Origin: an uncultured Verrucomicrobiota bacterium
GTDB lineage: Bacteria; Verrucomicrobiota; Verrucomicrobiia; Limisphaerales; SXTU01
Direction of reading: 5' to 3'
NCBI GenBank assembly: GCA_903863315.1
Contig: CAIPBN010000819.1
Location: 1-14,495, forward strand
Length of the DNA stretch: 14,495 nucleotides
A program made the position numbers and the translations under genes. Within the stretch, counting starts at the first letter, position 1; every line of letters begins with the position of its first letter. Positions 1 to 8,290 of this stretch are shown here, in pieces. The notes beneath the pieces were generated by a model. That model was given only the letters and a program-made list of their open reading frames with translations, was not told where the DNA came from and ran no database searches.

Positions 1-2
1 CG

Positions 3-98
3 CCGCCGGAACTCATCACCGGCATCATCACGCCCGAAGGCATCTTCAAACCCGGCGAGCTGTGGAAGCACCGGCAGAAGCTGGGCGGGCCGAAGTGA
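3..98 (+). CDS. C-terminal end of an unidentified protein (partial)
   Basis: Frame 3 is open from the left edge to a TGA at 96-98, giving about 31 residues that end in KLGGPK. The other two forward frames have no stop at this position. The composition (PPEL, GIITPEGIF, GELWKH) looks like ordinary coding sequence, and the stop lies directly against the inverted repeat that begins at base 100, as expected for a gene end followed by a terminator-like palindrome. The fragment is too short to assign to a family, and I infer no function. Confidence 0.5.
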   Translation, partial: PPELITGIITPEGIFKPGELWKHRQKLGGPK

Positions 99-99
99 A

Positions 100-222
100 G
101 GAGCGCGGCTGTGTCGCAGACCAGCCGCAGCAGGTCGTCCAAAACAAGCGCACCGTTGTGTTACTAAAGCACTGGCCGCCCGCAACGCGCTGCGGCTGAT
201 GCTTCGCACACCGCCGCGTTCC
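100..222. repeat. Imperfect inverted repeat, REP-like palindromic element
   Basis: The left arm (100-133) and the reverse complement of the right arm (187-222) align over about 34 positions with a few mismatches and two small indels. Shared blocks include GCGGC near the outer ends, GTGT in the middle and GCCGCAGC at the inner ends. The spacer is about 53 bases. The element starts two bases after a stop codon and ends about 45 bases before the next ATG, so it fills most of the 168-base intergenic gap 99-266. It could form a long stem in RNA and act as a terminator, or be a mobile REP/MITE-type element. A TTGGCT/TACGCT pair (230-235, 252-257, spacing 16) lies before the ATG at 267, but it is too weak to call a promoter. 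Confidence 0.65.
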
Positions 223-266
223 TCGCTGCTTGGCTCCGCACCAGCCTGTGCTACGCTCTCAGCAAC

Positions 267-1355
267 ATGACGACACTGCTTCGCTTCCTAGGTTTGGTTG
301 CCTTCGCCGGCACCCTAGTTCTTTCCTCCGCCCACGCCGCTACCACCGCCACCTTCGCGGGCACTGGACAGGCCGGCTTTTCCGGTGATGGCGGGCCCGC
401 CACGGCGGCGCAAGTCAACAATCCCTTCGGCGTCGTGCGCGGGCCGGATGGCAACATTTGGTTCTGCGAATACACCGGCCAGCGCGTGCGCAAGGTCACG
501 GCGGACGGGAAAATTCACACGGTCGCGGGCAGCGGGCAGAAGGGCTACACCGGCGACGGCGGCCCCGCGCTCCAAGCCACGTTCAACCTCCCGCACGAAA
601 TCCGCTTCGACAAAGCCGGCGACCTCTACATCGTGGACATGGGCAACAACGCCGTGCGCTAAGTGGACATGAAGACGGGCGTCATCACGACCTTCGCCGG
701 CACGGGCAAGCCCGGCTACAGCGGCGACGGCGGCCCGGCGAAGGACGCCACGTTCAAGCAGCCGCACAGCATCCAGTTCGACCCCGCCGGTGACCTCTTC
801 ATCTGCGACATCGGCAACCACGTCATCCGCAAGGTCAACATGAAGACCGGCGTCATCAGCACCTTCGCCGGGGTGGGCAAGTCCGGGCCGACGCCGGATG
901 GCTCGCCCATCGCCGGCACGCCGCTCAACGGGCCGCGCTCGTTGGACTTTGACGCGGCGGGCAACCTCTGGCTGGCCACGCGCGAGGGCAATCAGGTGTT
1001 CAAGTTCGACCTCAAGGCCGGGAAGATTCAGCACATCGCGGGCACGGGGAAGAAGGGCTTCACCGGCCACGGCGGTCCGGCGAAGGAGGCGACGCTCTCC
1101 GGTCCCAAGGGCATCGCCGTCGCGCCGAACGGCAACGTCTATCTCGCCGACACCGAGAGCCACAGCGTGCGCATGGTGGACGTGAAGAAGGGCACGCTCG
1201 AACTCATCTGCGGCACCGGCGAGAAGGGCGACGGCCCGGACGGCGACCCGCTCAAGTGCAAGCTCGCGCGCCTGCATGGCTTGTGGGTGGACAAGGACGG
1301 CAGCGTGTTCATTGGCGACAGCGAGGCGCACCGGGTGCGCGTCATCAAGCCGTGA
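267..1355 (+). pseudogene. Secreted six-bladed NHL-repeat propeller protein, interrupted by in-frame TAA
   Basis: ATG 267 opens a frame that encodes a signal peptide (about residues 1-24, hydrophobic FLGLVAFAGTLVL, cleavage near AHA) and then six NHL-type blades. Each blade carries a D-x-x-G-[ND]-[IL]-[WYF]-like core, and most are separated by a TFAGTG...GDGGPA linker. The frame is broken once, by TAA at 660-662 inside blade 2. The aligned position in blades 1 and 3 is Lys (RVRKV, VIRKV), so an AAA-to-TAA change would explain it. The frame then continues without a shift to TGA at 1353-1355, and a GTG directly follows the TAA, so reinitiation at 663 could give a four-blade C-terminal fragment without a signal peptide. 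NHL propellers are usually extracytoplasmic binding or scaffold domains; the ligand is unknown. It may be a real pseudogene, a readthrough site or a sequence error. Confidence 0.88.
660..662 (+). other. In-frame premature TAA in the NHL gene
   Basis: This is codon 132 of the frame starting at 267. Coding similarity continues in the same frame on both sides (NNAVR before, VDMKTGVITTFAG after, nearly the same as VNMKTGVISTFAG in the next blade), so this is a substitution and not a frameshift. Confidence 0.9.
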
Positions 1356-1505
1356 TCGGAGTCTGCCGGTCACGGCCGCCGGGCTTGGGCAACCAACGGA
1401 GCTGAGCTGGAGCGCGCCGAACTTCGGTGGACTTTGCGTGGCAAATGCTCTAAACCTCGCGCGCGTCCCATAGGAAATACGTTCAGTGCGGGTTCGCATC
1501 ATGCC

Positions 1506-1538
1506 ATGATCACAGTCCCCTGATTCCAGCTTCAGCAG
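1506..1538 (+). other. Probable original start of the hybrid kinase, cut by in-frame TGA at 1521-1523
   Basis: ATG 1506 is in frame with the kinase gene and reads MITVP, then TGA, then FQLQQ, continuing into LLVQAERTQVYRG. Large hybrid kinases of this kind usually begin with a short MxTIPG[YF]-type segment leading into the first kinase strand, so the TGA most likely stands where a Gly codon (GGA) would be. The first alternative start after the stop is TTG at 1539, which would remove the first beta-strand of the kinase domain. Confidence 0.7.
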
Positions 1539-4500
1539 TTGCTCGTCCAGGCCGAGCGGACCCAGGTTTATCGCGGCCGCCGGCTGGCGGACGGCCAGCC
1601 GGTCATCCTCAAGACCAACACCAACGAGTATCCCACCCCGGCGGAGACCGCCCGGCTGAAGCACGAGTTCGACTTCAACCAGCAGTTGAACCTGCCGGGC
1701 GTGATCCGGGTGCTGGAGCTGGTGCAGCACGGCAGCCGCACCTGGCTGGTGGTGGAGGACATTGGCGGGGAATCGCTCAAGGGCTTGCTGGAGCAGGGTC
1801 GCGTGGATTTGGAGGGCACCCTTCAGATCGCCGTGCAGGTGGTGCAGGTGCTGGGGCAGCTCCACCAGCGCAACATCGTTCACCGGGACGTCAAGCCGCA
1901 CAATCTGATCGTCAACGTCAAGACTTGGGAGGCACGGCTGACGGACTTCGAGCATGCCTCGGTGCTCGACCGCGAGAGCCAGGCCATCACCAGCCCGGAC
2001 CGGATTGAGGGCACGCTGGCCTACATGTCGCCGGAGCAGACGGGGCGGATGAACCGGGCGATTGACTACCGGACGGATTTTTACTCGCTGGGAGTGACCT
2101 TGTATCAGGCGCTGACCGGGGTGCTGCCCTTCGAGGCGCATGATCCGATGGAGTGGGTGCATTGCCACATCGCGCGGACACCGGAGCCACCGCATGCGCG
2201 GAACGCGGGGGTGCCCGAGGCGGTTTCCGCCATCGTCATGAAGCTGCTGGCCAAGACCGCGGAGGAGCGCTACCAGAGCGCCTACGGCCTGCGGCGTGAT
2301 CTCGAAGAGTGCCTCACGCGCATCCGGGCCGGCACCTCGCTGGCCGGCTTCGTGCCGGCGCAGCACGACAGCTCGGAGAAATTCCAGATCCCGCAGCAGC
2401 TCTACGGCCGCGATGCGGAGCGGGCCGAGCTGCTGCGCATGTTCAAGCGCGTGGCCGAGGGCAGCACGGGGATGATGCTGATCTGCGGTTACTCGGGCAT
2501 CGGCAAATCAGCGCTGGTGAACGAGGTGCAGAAGCCCATCGTCGAGGAGCGCGGCTATTTCACCTCCGGCAAGTTCGACCAGTTCGAGCGCGGCGTGCCC
2601 TACAGCGCGTTCATCCGGGCGTTCACCGAGCTGCTCCGGCAGATCCTCACGTCGGACGAGGCCGTCCTGAGCGACTGGCGCAAGGATTTGCTGAAGGCGC
2701 TCGGCCCCAATGCGCAGGTGGTGGTGGAGGTCATTCCCGAGCTGGAAGCCATCATCGGCCAGCAGCCGCCGGTCCCCTATCTGCCCCCGCTGGAATCCCA
2801 GAACCGCTTCAAGCTCGTCTTCCAGGAGTTTGTGAGCGTGTTCGCCCAGGCAAGCCATCCGCTGGTGGTGTTCCTGGACGACCTGCAATGGGCCGACGCC
2901 GGGTCGTTGCAGATGATCCAGACGATCATGTCCGACCCAGACAACAGCTACCTGCTGATCATCGGCGCTTACCGCGACAACGAGGTCACCGCGTCGCACC
3001 CGCTCATGCTGATGCTCGGCGAGCTGGCCAAGTCCGGCACGCTGCACGAGACGCTCACTTTGGGACCGTTGACCCTCGACCATCTCACCGAGCTCGTCTC
3101 CGGCGTGGTGCGGACGGATGCATCCGAGGCCCGTCCGCTCGCGGAAATCGTGATGGCGAAAACGGCGGGCAACCCGTTCTTCGCGAATGTCTTCCTTGCC
3201 TCGCTGCACCGGGAGGGGCTGCTCAAGTATGATCCCGCCGCCGGCCGGTGGCGGTGGGACGCGGCGCAGATCGAGGCCAAGGGCTACACCGACAACGTGG
3301 TGGAGTTCATGGCCGACAAGATCCTGACCCTGGACGAGAAGACGCGTGCCAGCCTCAAGACGGCCGCCTGCCTGGGCAACCAGTTCAACCTGCACGAGCT
3401 GGCCGTGGTGCTGGAGCAGTCGCCGCGCGACACCGCCGCCGCCTTGTGGGAAGCCGTGCGCGAAGGGCTGGTGCAGACGCCGCAGATCGATCTACGCCAC
3501 TTTGCGAAGTTCTCGACCGAGGAGGCCGCGAAGGCGCAGGTGCAGTGCAAGTTCGTCCACGATCGCGTGCAGCAGGCGGCTTACTCGCTCGTGCCCGAGC
3601 CGGAACGGCCGGCGCTGCACCTGCACATCGGCCGCTTGCTGCGCCGGGACACCACGGAAGCCGGACTGGCGGGTCGGATCTTTGAAATCACACGGCATCT
3701 CAACTCGGGCCGCGACCTCATCACCGAGGTGGGCGAGCGCGAGCAACTGGTCCGCCTCAACCTGATCGCCGGCCGCAAGGCCAAGCAATCCGCCGCCTAC
3801 GAATCCGCGCTCCGGCACCTGACGCTGGCCACCGACTGGCTGACGGCCGACGACTGGGAGCGGAATTACGAGATGGCCTTCGGCCTCTACAAGGACCGCA
3901 TTGAGTGCGAGTTCCTCTGCTCCCATCCCGAGGTTGCGGACCAGCTCGTGCAGAGTGTCACCGCCCGGACGCGCAACCGCCTGGACCAGGCCGCGCTCAC
4001 CGGCATCCAGGCCGCCGCCTACTCCAACCTCGGCAAGCTGGTCGAGTCCGCGAACATGAGTCTGGCCGGCCTGCGCCTGTTCGGTGTGGACATGGAGTTC
4101 AGCCCCAAGGTCGAGGCGCTGATGGCCGAGGTGGCGCTCACGCAGGAAAATCTGGCGGGCCGCAGCATTGCCTCGTTGATCGACTCGCCCGAGCTGGCGG
4201 ATGCGGAGAAGAGCGCCGTGATGCGGATGCTGATGGGCATCATCCCGCCCGCCTATTACCTGGGCAACAGCCAGTTGATGACCATGGTGGCGCTCAAGAT
4301 GGTCAACATCTCGCTCAAGCACGGCAATGCCGACGTCTCCGCCTACGCCTACGCGCTCTGGGGCATGGTGCTGGGCGCGGCGTTTGGCGACTACAAGACC
4401 GGCCTCGAATACGGCGAGCTGGGCATCAAGCTCAACGCGCGGCTGAAGAACGAGGAGATTCGCTGCAAGGTCAACTTCGTCTTCGGCGTCTTCATCCAGC

Positions 4501-6857
4501 ACTGGCGGCGCCCGCTCCAGCAGGCCCTGCCCCATCTCAAGGAGGCCTATCAAGCCGGCTTGGAATCCGGCGACGTCATCTACGGCGGGTGGATGCCCTT
4601 CAACTACACGAACTACCTCGGCTTCTGCGGCGTGCCGGCCCGGGAGGTCTGCCGCGAAATCCAGAAGTTCGCCGGCTTCCTCAAGTGGACCGGGGACACC
4701 TTGCGCTATCACGCAGTGCTGTTCACGCACCAGTTCTACGCCGGCCTCCGCGGGCTCACCCACAACCGGCTCTCGCTCAGCGACGACACCTTCGACGAGG
4801 ACAAGGTCGTCGAGAACCTGAAGCAGCGCGGCTACGCCATCGGCATCCTCTGGCACCACATCCTCAAGGCCTATCTGCACCTGCTCTTCGAGGATTACCA
4901 CACCGCGTTGAACCACGCCCAGCAGGCCAACAACTTGATGCAGGCGCTCTTCGCCACCTATTACGTGGCCAAGGCCGGCTTCCTCCACTCCCTCATCCTC
5001 GTCGGCGTCATCGAACGCACCGCGGAAGGCGAGCGCAAGGAGCTGGAAGAGGCCCTCGCCGCGAATGCCAGGCAGATGGACATCTGGGCGGAGAACTGCC
5101 CGGAGAACTACCTGCACAAGAGCCTGCTTATCAAGGCCGAGCGCGCCCGGCTGGCCGGCCAGCGCAAGGAGGCCGAGGCTCTTTACGATCAAGCCATCCA
5201 CCACGCGCGGGAGAACGGCTTCGTCATGGACGAGGCGCTGGCCAACGAGCTGGCCGCCCGCTGCTTCCTCCAGCAGAACCGCCGCAACATCGCCAAGGCC
5301 TACATCATGGAGGCCCGCCACGCCTACGAGCGCAGCGGGGCCGCCACGAAGGTGCTCGACCTGGAGGCCAAACATCCGGAGCTGCTGCCCAAAGTGCATG
5401 CCCGCACCACCGTGGACGCCTCTGCCAGCGTGAGCACCAGCGGTGCTTCCAGCACCGGCGAGGCCCAGTTGGACCTGGCCACCGTCATCAAGGCCTCCCA
5501 GAGCATCCTCGGTGAGATCAACCTCGAGAATCTGCTCCGCAAGCTCATGCGCCTGCTCATGGAAAACGCCGGCGCGCAGAGCGGTGCCTTGATCCTCGAG
5601 CACGAAGGCGCGCTGCTCATCCAGGCTCTGGGCGCGGTGGACGAGTCCCAGGAGCGGGTCATGCTCTCCGAGCCGATCGCCACCTCCACCCGCCTGCCCG
5701 TCTCCATGGTCAATTATGTGGCCCGCACCCGCAAACACGTGGTGCTGGACAACGCCGTCGAGGCCGGCCTCTTCACCGCCGATCCCTACATCATCGCCCA
5801 GAAGGTGAAGTCCGCCCTCTGCCTGCCCATCGTCCACCAGGGCAAGCTCACCGGCGTCCTTTACCTCGAAAACCGGCTGGCGCCCAACGTCTTCACCGCC
5901 GACCGCCTCAAGGTGTTGAACCTGCTTTCCTCCCAGGCCGCCATCTCGCTGGAAAACGCGTTGCTCTACCGCACGCTGGAACAACGCGTTGCGGACCGCA
6001 CCAGCGAGCTGAAGTCGAAGAACGACGAGCTGCACACCACGCTGGAAAAGCTCAAGGCCATGCAGAACCAGCTCATCACCCAGGAGAAGATGGCCTCCCT
6101 GGGCCAGCTCACTGCCGGCATCTCGCACGAGATCAAGAACCCGCTCAACTTCGTGAACAACTTCTCCGCCCTCTCCCTGCGGCTGGTGAACGAGCTGCGT
6201 GAGGAGATCGCCGCGCACCGGGCGGTCCTGCCCGGGGAAACCGCGGAGATCGTGGACGACATCCTCAACGACCTCGCCTCCAACTGCGGCAAGATCAACG
6301 AGCACGGCCGCCGCGCCGACGGCATCGTGCAGAGCATGATGGCCGCCTCGCGCGGCCGTGCGGACAAGCAGGAAAAGGTCATCCTCAACCACCTGGTGGA
6401 AGACTCGGCGAACCTCGCCTACCAGGCGCTCCGGGCCAACGACCCGAGCTTCAACCTCGTGCTGGAGCGCGACTACGACGCGTCGCTTGCGCCCATGGAA
6501 GTTGTGTCCCAGGACCTGCGGCGGGTGCTGCTCAACATGGTCAACAACGGCTCCTACGCGGCCATCGAGCGCGGCAAGCACGCCGGCCCGGGTTTTGTGC
6601 CAACCATCCGCGTTTCCACACGACGGAAGCCGGGCTTTGCCGAAATCCGCGTGCGGGACAACGGCACCGGCATGTCGGCGGAGACGCTCAAGAAGCTGTT
6701 CACGCCCTTCTTCACCACCAAGCCGACGGGCCTCGGCACGGGCCTGGGGCTCTCGATCTGCTACGACATCATCAAGGCGCACAAGGGTGAGATTAAAGTG
6801 ACGAGCGAGCCCGACCGCTTCACGGAGTTCACCATCCTCCTGCCCGTGACTGATTGA
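1539..6857 (+). CDS. HstK-like hybrid: Ser/Thr kinase, AAA ATPase, TPR-like, GAF and histidine kinase
   Basis: This is a 1772-residue protein when counted from TTG 1539. Residues 1-265 are a Hanks-type kinase: Lys25 in VILK, HRDVKPHN with Asp117, DFE (136-138) in place of DFG, SPE (164-166), and Asp180 before FYSLG. Residues 286-480 are an AAA/ORC-like ATPase with Walker A GYSGIGKS (317-324) and Walker B VVFLDDLQWAD. Residues 590-1300 are helical and TPR-like. A GAF domain covers about 1330-1470, and a coiled coil about 1475-1515. The histidine kinase follows, with SHEIKNPLNF (His1530), N-box Asn1669/1670, G1 DNGTG (from Asp1707) and G2 GTGLGLS. There is no receiver domain and no membrane segment, so it is probably a cytoplasmic sensor that phosphorylates a separate response regulator. 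The architecture matches the cyanobacterial HstK family. The start is uncertain because an in-frame TGA follows the better ATG at 1506. It ends 24 bp from a convergent gene. Confidence 0.93.
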   Translation: MLVQAERTQVYRGRRLADGQPVILKTNTNEYPTPAETARLKHEFDFNQQLNLPGVIRVLELVQHGSRTWLVVEDIGGESLKGLLEQGRVDLEGTLQIAVQVVQVLGQLHQRNIVHRDVKPHNLIVNVKTWEARLTDFEHASVLDRESQAITSPDRIEGTLAYMSPEQTGRMNRAIDYRTDFYSLGVTLYQALTGVLPFEAHDPMEWVHCHIARTPEPPHARNAGVPEAVSAIVMKLLAKTAEERYQSAYGLRRDLEECLTRIRAGTSLAGFVPAQHDSSEKFQIPQQLYGRDAERAELLRMFKRVAEGSTGMMLICGYSGIGKSALVNEVQKPIVEERGYFTSGKFDQFERGVPYSAFIRAFTELLRQILTSDEAVLSDWRKDLLKALGPNAQVVVEVIPELEAIIGQQPPVPYLPPLESQNRFKLVFQEFVSVFAQASHPLVVFLDDLQWADAGSLQMIQTIMSDPDNSYLLIIGAYRDNEVTASHPLMLMLGELAKSGTLHETLTLGPLTLDHLTELVSGVVRTDASEARPLAEIVMAKTAGNPFFANVFLASLHREGLLKYDPAAGRWRWDAAQIEAKGYTDNVVEFMADKILTLDEKTRASLKTAACLGNQFNLHELAVVLEQSPRDTAAALWEAVREGLVQTPQIDLRHFAKFSTEEAAKAQVQCKFVHDRVQQAAYSLVPEPERPALHLHIGRLLRRDTTEAGLAGRIFEITRHLNSGRDLITEVGEREQLVRLNLIAGRKAKQSAAYESALRHLTLATDWLTADDWERNYEMAFGLYKDRIECEFLCSHPEVADQLVQSVTARTRNRLDQAALTGIQAAAYSNLGKLVESANMSLAGLRLFGVDMEFSPKVEALMAEVALTQENLAGRSIASLIDSPELADAEKSAVMRMLMGIIPPAYYLGNSQLMTMVALKMVNISLKHGNADVSAYAYALWGMVLGAAFGDYKTGLEYGELGIKLNARLKNEEIRCKVNFVFGVFIQHWRRPLQQALPHLKEAYQAGLESGDVIYGGWMPFNYTNYLGFCGVPAREVCREIQKFAGFLKWTGDTLRYHAVLFTHQFYAGLRGLTHNRLSLSDDTFDEDKVVENLKQRGYAIGILWHHILKAYLHLLFEDYHTALNHAQQANNLMQALFATYYVAKAGFLHSLILVGVIERTAEGERKELEEALAANARQMDIWAENCPENYLHKSLLIKAERARLAGQRKEAEALYDQAIHHARENGFVMDEALANELAARCFLQQNRRNIAKAYIMEARHAYERSGAATKVLDLEAKHPELLPKVHARTTVDASASVSTSGASSTGEAQLDLATVIKASQSILGEINLENLLRKLMRLLMENAGAQSGALILEHEGALLIQALGAVDESQERVMLSEPIATSTRLPVSMVNYVARTRKHVVLDNAVEAGLFTADPYIIAQKVKSALCLPIVHQGKLTGVLYLENRLAPNVFTADRLKVLNLLSSQAAISLENALLYRTLEQRVADRTSELKSKNDELHTTLEKLKAMQNQLITQEKMASLGQLTAGISHEIKNPLNFVNNFSALSLRLVNELREEIAAHRAVLPGETAEIVDDILNDLASNCGKINEHGRRADGIVQSMMAASRGRADKQEKVILNHLVEDSANLAYQALRANDPSFNLVLERDYDASLAPMEVVSQDLRRVLLNMVNNGSYAAIERGKHAGPGFVPTIRVSTRRKPGFAEIRVRDNGTGMSAETLKKLFTPFFTTKPTGLGTGLGLSICYDIIKAHKGEIKVTSEPDRFTEFTILLPVTD

Positions 6858-6881
6858 GCGTCCGCCGCGTCCGACCCCGCG

Positions 6882-7952
6882 CTAGATCAACTCCATCTGC
6901 ACGCCGCCGGGACGGCGGAAGGCGGCGGTGGACAACTGCAACTCCCGCTGGTTCAGCCCCGCCTTGCGGCAGCCGACCTCGAACAGTTTCTCAATCTGGT
7001 CCGCGCGCTGGCCGCTGCCGCGCATGCGCGTGCCAAACTCGGTGTTGTTCAAGTCGCCCTCCCGCACGGCGCGGATGCCGGCGAGCACCTTGTCCTTCCG
7101 CAGCGGGAAATGCTCCGTGAGCCACTGCTCGAAAAGCGTCTTGTTCTGATACGGCAGCCGCAGCGTCACGTAGCCGGCGAACTGCGCGCCCGCATCCGCC
7201 GCCGCGCCGAGGAGCTGCGGCAGCTCGTGGTCGTTCAGGCCGGGAATCATCGGCGCGGTCAGCACACCGACCGGGATGCCGGCGCGGGCGAGGTCGGAAA
7301 TCGTCGCGAGCCGGGCGGCAGGCGGCGATGTGCGCGGTTCCATCACGCGGCGCAGTTCCGTGTCCAGCGTGGTGAGCGAGATGTAAACGACGACGGCGCT
7401 GTGCTGCGCGAGTTCCTGCAAGAGGTCAATATCCCGCGTGACGAGCCGGTTCTTGGTCACGATGCCGACCGGGTTGCGGAACTCCGCCAGCACGGCGAGG
7501 CAGCGGCGCGTGAGTTCCAGCTTCCGCTCGACCGGCTGGTAGCAGTCCGTCACGCCGCTCATGGCGATGACTTGCGGCTGCCACTTCGAGGACGCCAGCT
7601 CCGCACGGAGCAACTCCGGCGCGCGTTCCTTGACCATGATGCGCGTCTCGAAGTCGAGGCCGCTGGAGAAGCCGAGATACTCGTGCGTGGGCCGCGCGTA
7701 GCAGTAGATGCAGCCGTGCTCGCAGCCGCGATAGGGATTGAGGCTCGCGCGGAAACCGATGTCCGGGCTGTCGTTCCAGGCGAGGGCCGTCAGCGAATGG
7801 TCCGGGAGAAACTGCGTGCGCGGCAGCGGCTCCTCGGAGTCATCGAACTCCTCGTCGCGCTCCGACGAAGTGCCGACGAAGCGGTTCGTGGGCTGGGATA
7901 CCGCGCCGCGCGCTGGCTGCTTGGGTTGCGCGGGTGAAGGCGGCGGCGTCAC
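6882..7952 (-). CDS. PA0069-family radical SAM protein
   Basis: This 356-residue protein starts at GTG 7952; an in-frame TGA lies two codons upstream, so no earlier start is possible. The radical SAM cluster motif is C-x3-C-x2-C at Cys77, Cys81 and Cys84 (YRGCEHGCIYCYA), which would bind a 4Fe-4S cluster and S-adenosylmethionine. The surrounding text (NPYRGC, MSGVTDCYQPVE, IVTKNRLVTRD, SLTTLD, EPRTSPP, PMIPGLND) is characteristic of the COG1533/PA0069 group, distantly related to spore photoproduct lyase SplB. The substrate of this group is not known to me, so only the cofactor chemistry can be stated. The first 50 residues are Pro/Gln-rich and acidic and contain the ARGAVSQPTNRF segment usual at the family N-terminus. 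It converges with the kinase gene, and its 5' side faces the large repeat block. Confidence 0.93.
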   Translation of the reverse strand: MTPPPSPAQPKQPARGAVSQPTNRFVGTSSERDEEFDDSEEPLPRTQFLPDHSLTALAWNDSPDIGFRASLNPYRGCEHGCIYCYARPTHEYLGFSSGLDFETRIMVKERAPELLRAELASSKWQPQVIAMSGVTDCYQPVERKLELTRRCLAVLAEFRNPVGIVTKNRLVTRDIDLLQELAQHSAVVVYISLTTLDTELRRVMEPRTSPPAARLATISDLARAGIPVGVLTAPMIPGLNDHELPQLLGAAADAGAQFAGYVTLRLPYQNKTLFEQWLTEHFPLRKDKVLAGIRAVREGDLNNTEFGTRMRGSGQRADQIEKLFEVGCRKAGLNQRELQLSTAAFRRPGGVQMELI

Positions 7953-8072
7953 GGCTCAACGATTCACCGTTTGGCTGGCCGGGCAACGAAATTGTCAGCG
8001 GCGGGATTTGGAGAAAGCCGGGACAGCGAATCCGTCACGGATTTCCGGCAATCAACCGAAGTTCGATCGCCT

Positions 8073-8261
8073 TATGGAGTGCGGTGACTCGTCACCGCTT
8101 TCCGCAGGCGACTTGTCGTCGTCGAATGCTGTAGGGAGAGCGGAAGTTCGGCTGCGTTGCCGCTGGCGCGAGCACAGATGCACCTGCCGATTCGGATGCC
8201 ACAGTGAGCAGACGGCGACAAGTCGCCTGCGGAAAGCGGCGAGAACTCGCCGCACTCCATA
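8073..8261. repeat. 189-bp inverted-repeat element with nested hairpins (MITE/REP-like)
   Basis: The left arm 8073-8118 and the right arm 8216-8261 are inverted copies matching at 41 of 46 positions. Inside each arm is a perfect 8-bp hairpin with a 2-base loop: GCGGTGAC TC GTCACCGC on the left, and GCGGCGAG TT CTCGCCGC in the reversed right arm. Four of the five arm differences form two compensatory base pairs in that hairpin, and the fifth is in its loop. Weaker arm similarity continues inward for about 20 bases. There is no transposase and no clear target duplication. From memory, similar sequences are common between genes in Verrucomicrobiota, where they are often mis-annotated as short proteins. 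Confidence 0.85.
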
Positions 8262-8290
8262 GCCTCACCGGTCTTCGCTGGCACCGCTTG

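Noticed and set aside
1356..1505. Promoter or terminator between the NHL and kinase genes
   Set aside because: Only a weak 5-bp TTTGC/GCAAA stem near 1432-1444 and no convincing -35/-10 pair.
315..2366. 683-codon open frame on the minus strand
   Set aside because: It lies opposite the NHL and kinase genes, has no recognisable domain and a composition (His/Arg/Val-rich) typical of antisense shadows in high-G+C DNA.
3905..5515. 536-codon plus-strand frame inside the kinase gene
   Set aside because: It is out of frame with an intact gene, Arg/Pro/Ala-rich, and has no domain.
3492..6782. 1096-codon open frame on the minus strand
   Set aside because: It is antisense to the hybrid kinase, whose domains and catalytic motifs are clear. 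The length comes from the scarcity of stops in G+C-rich DNA.
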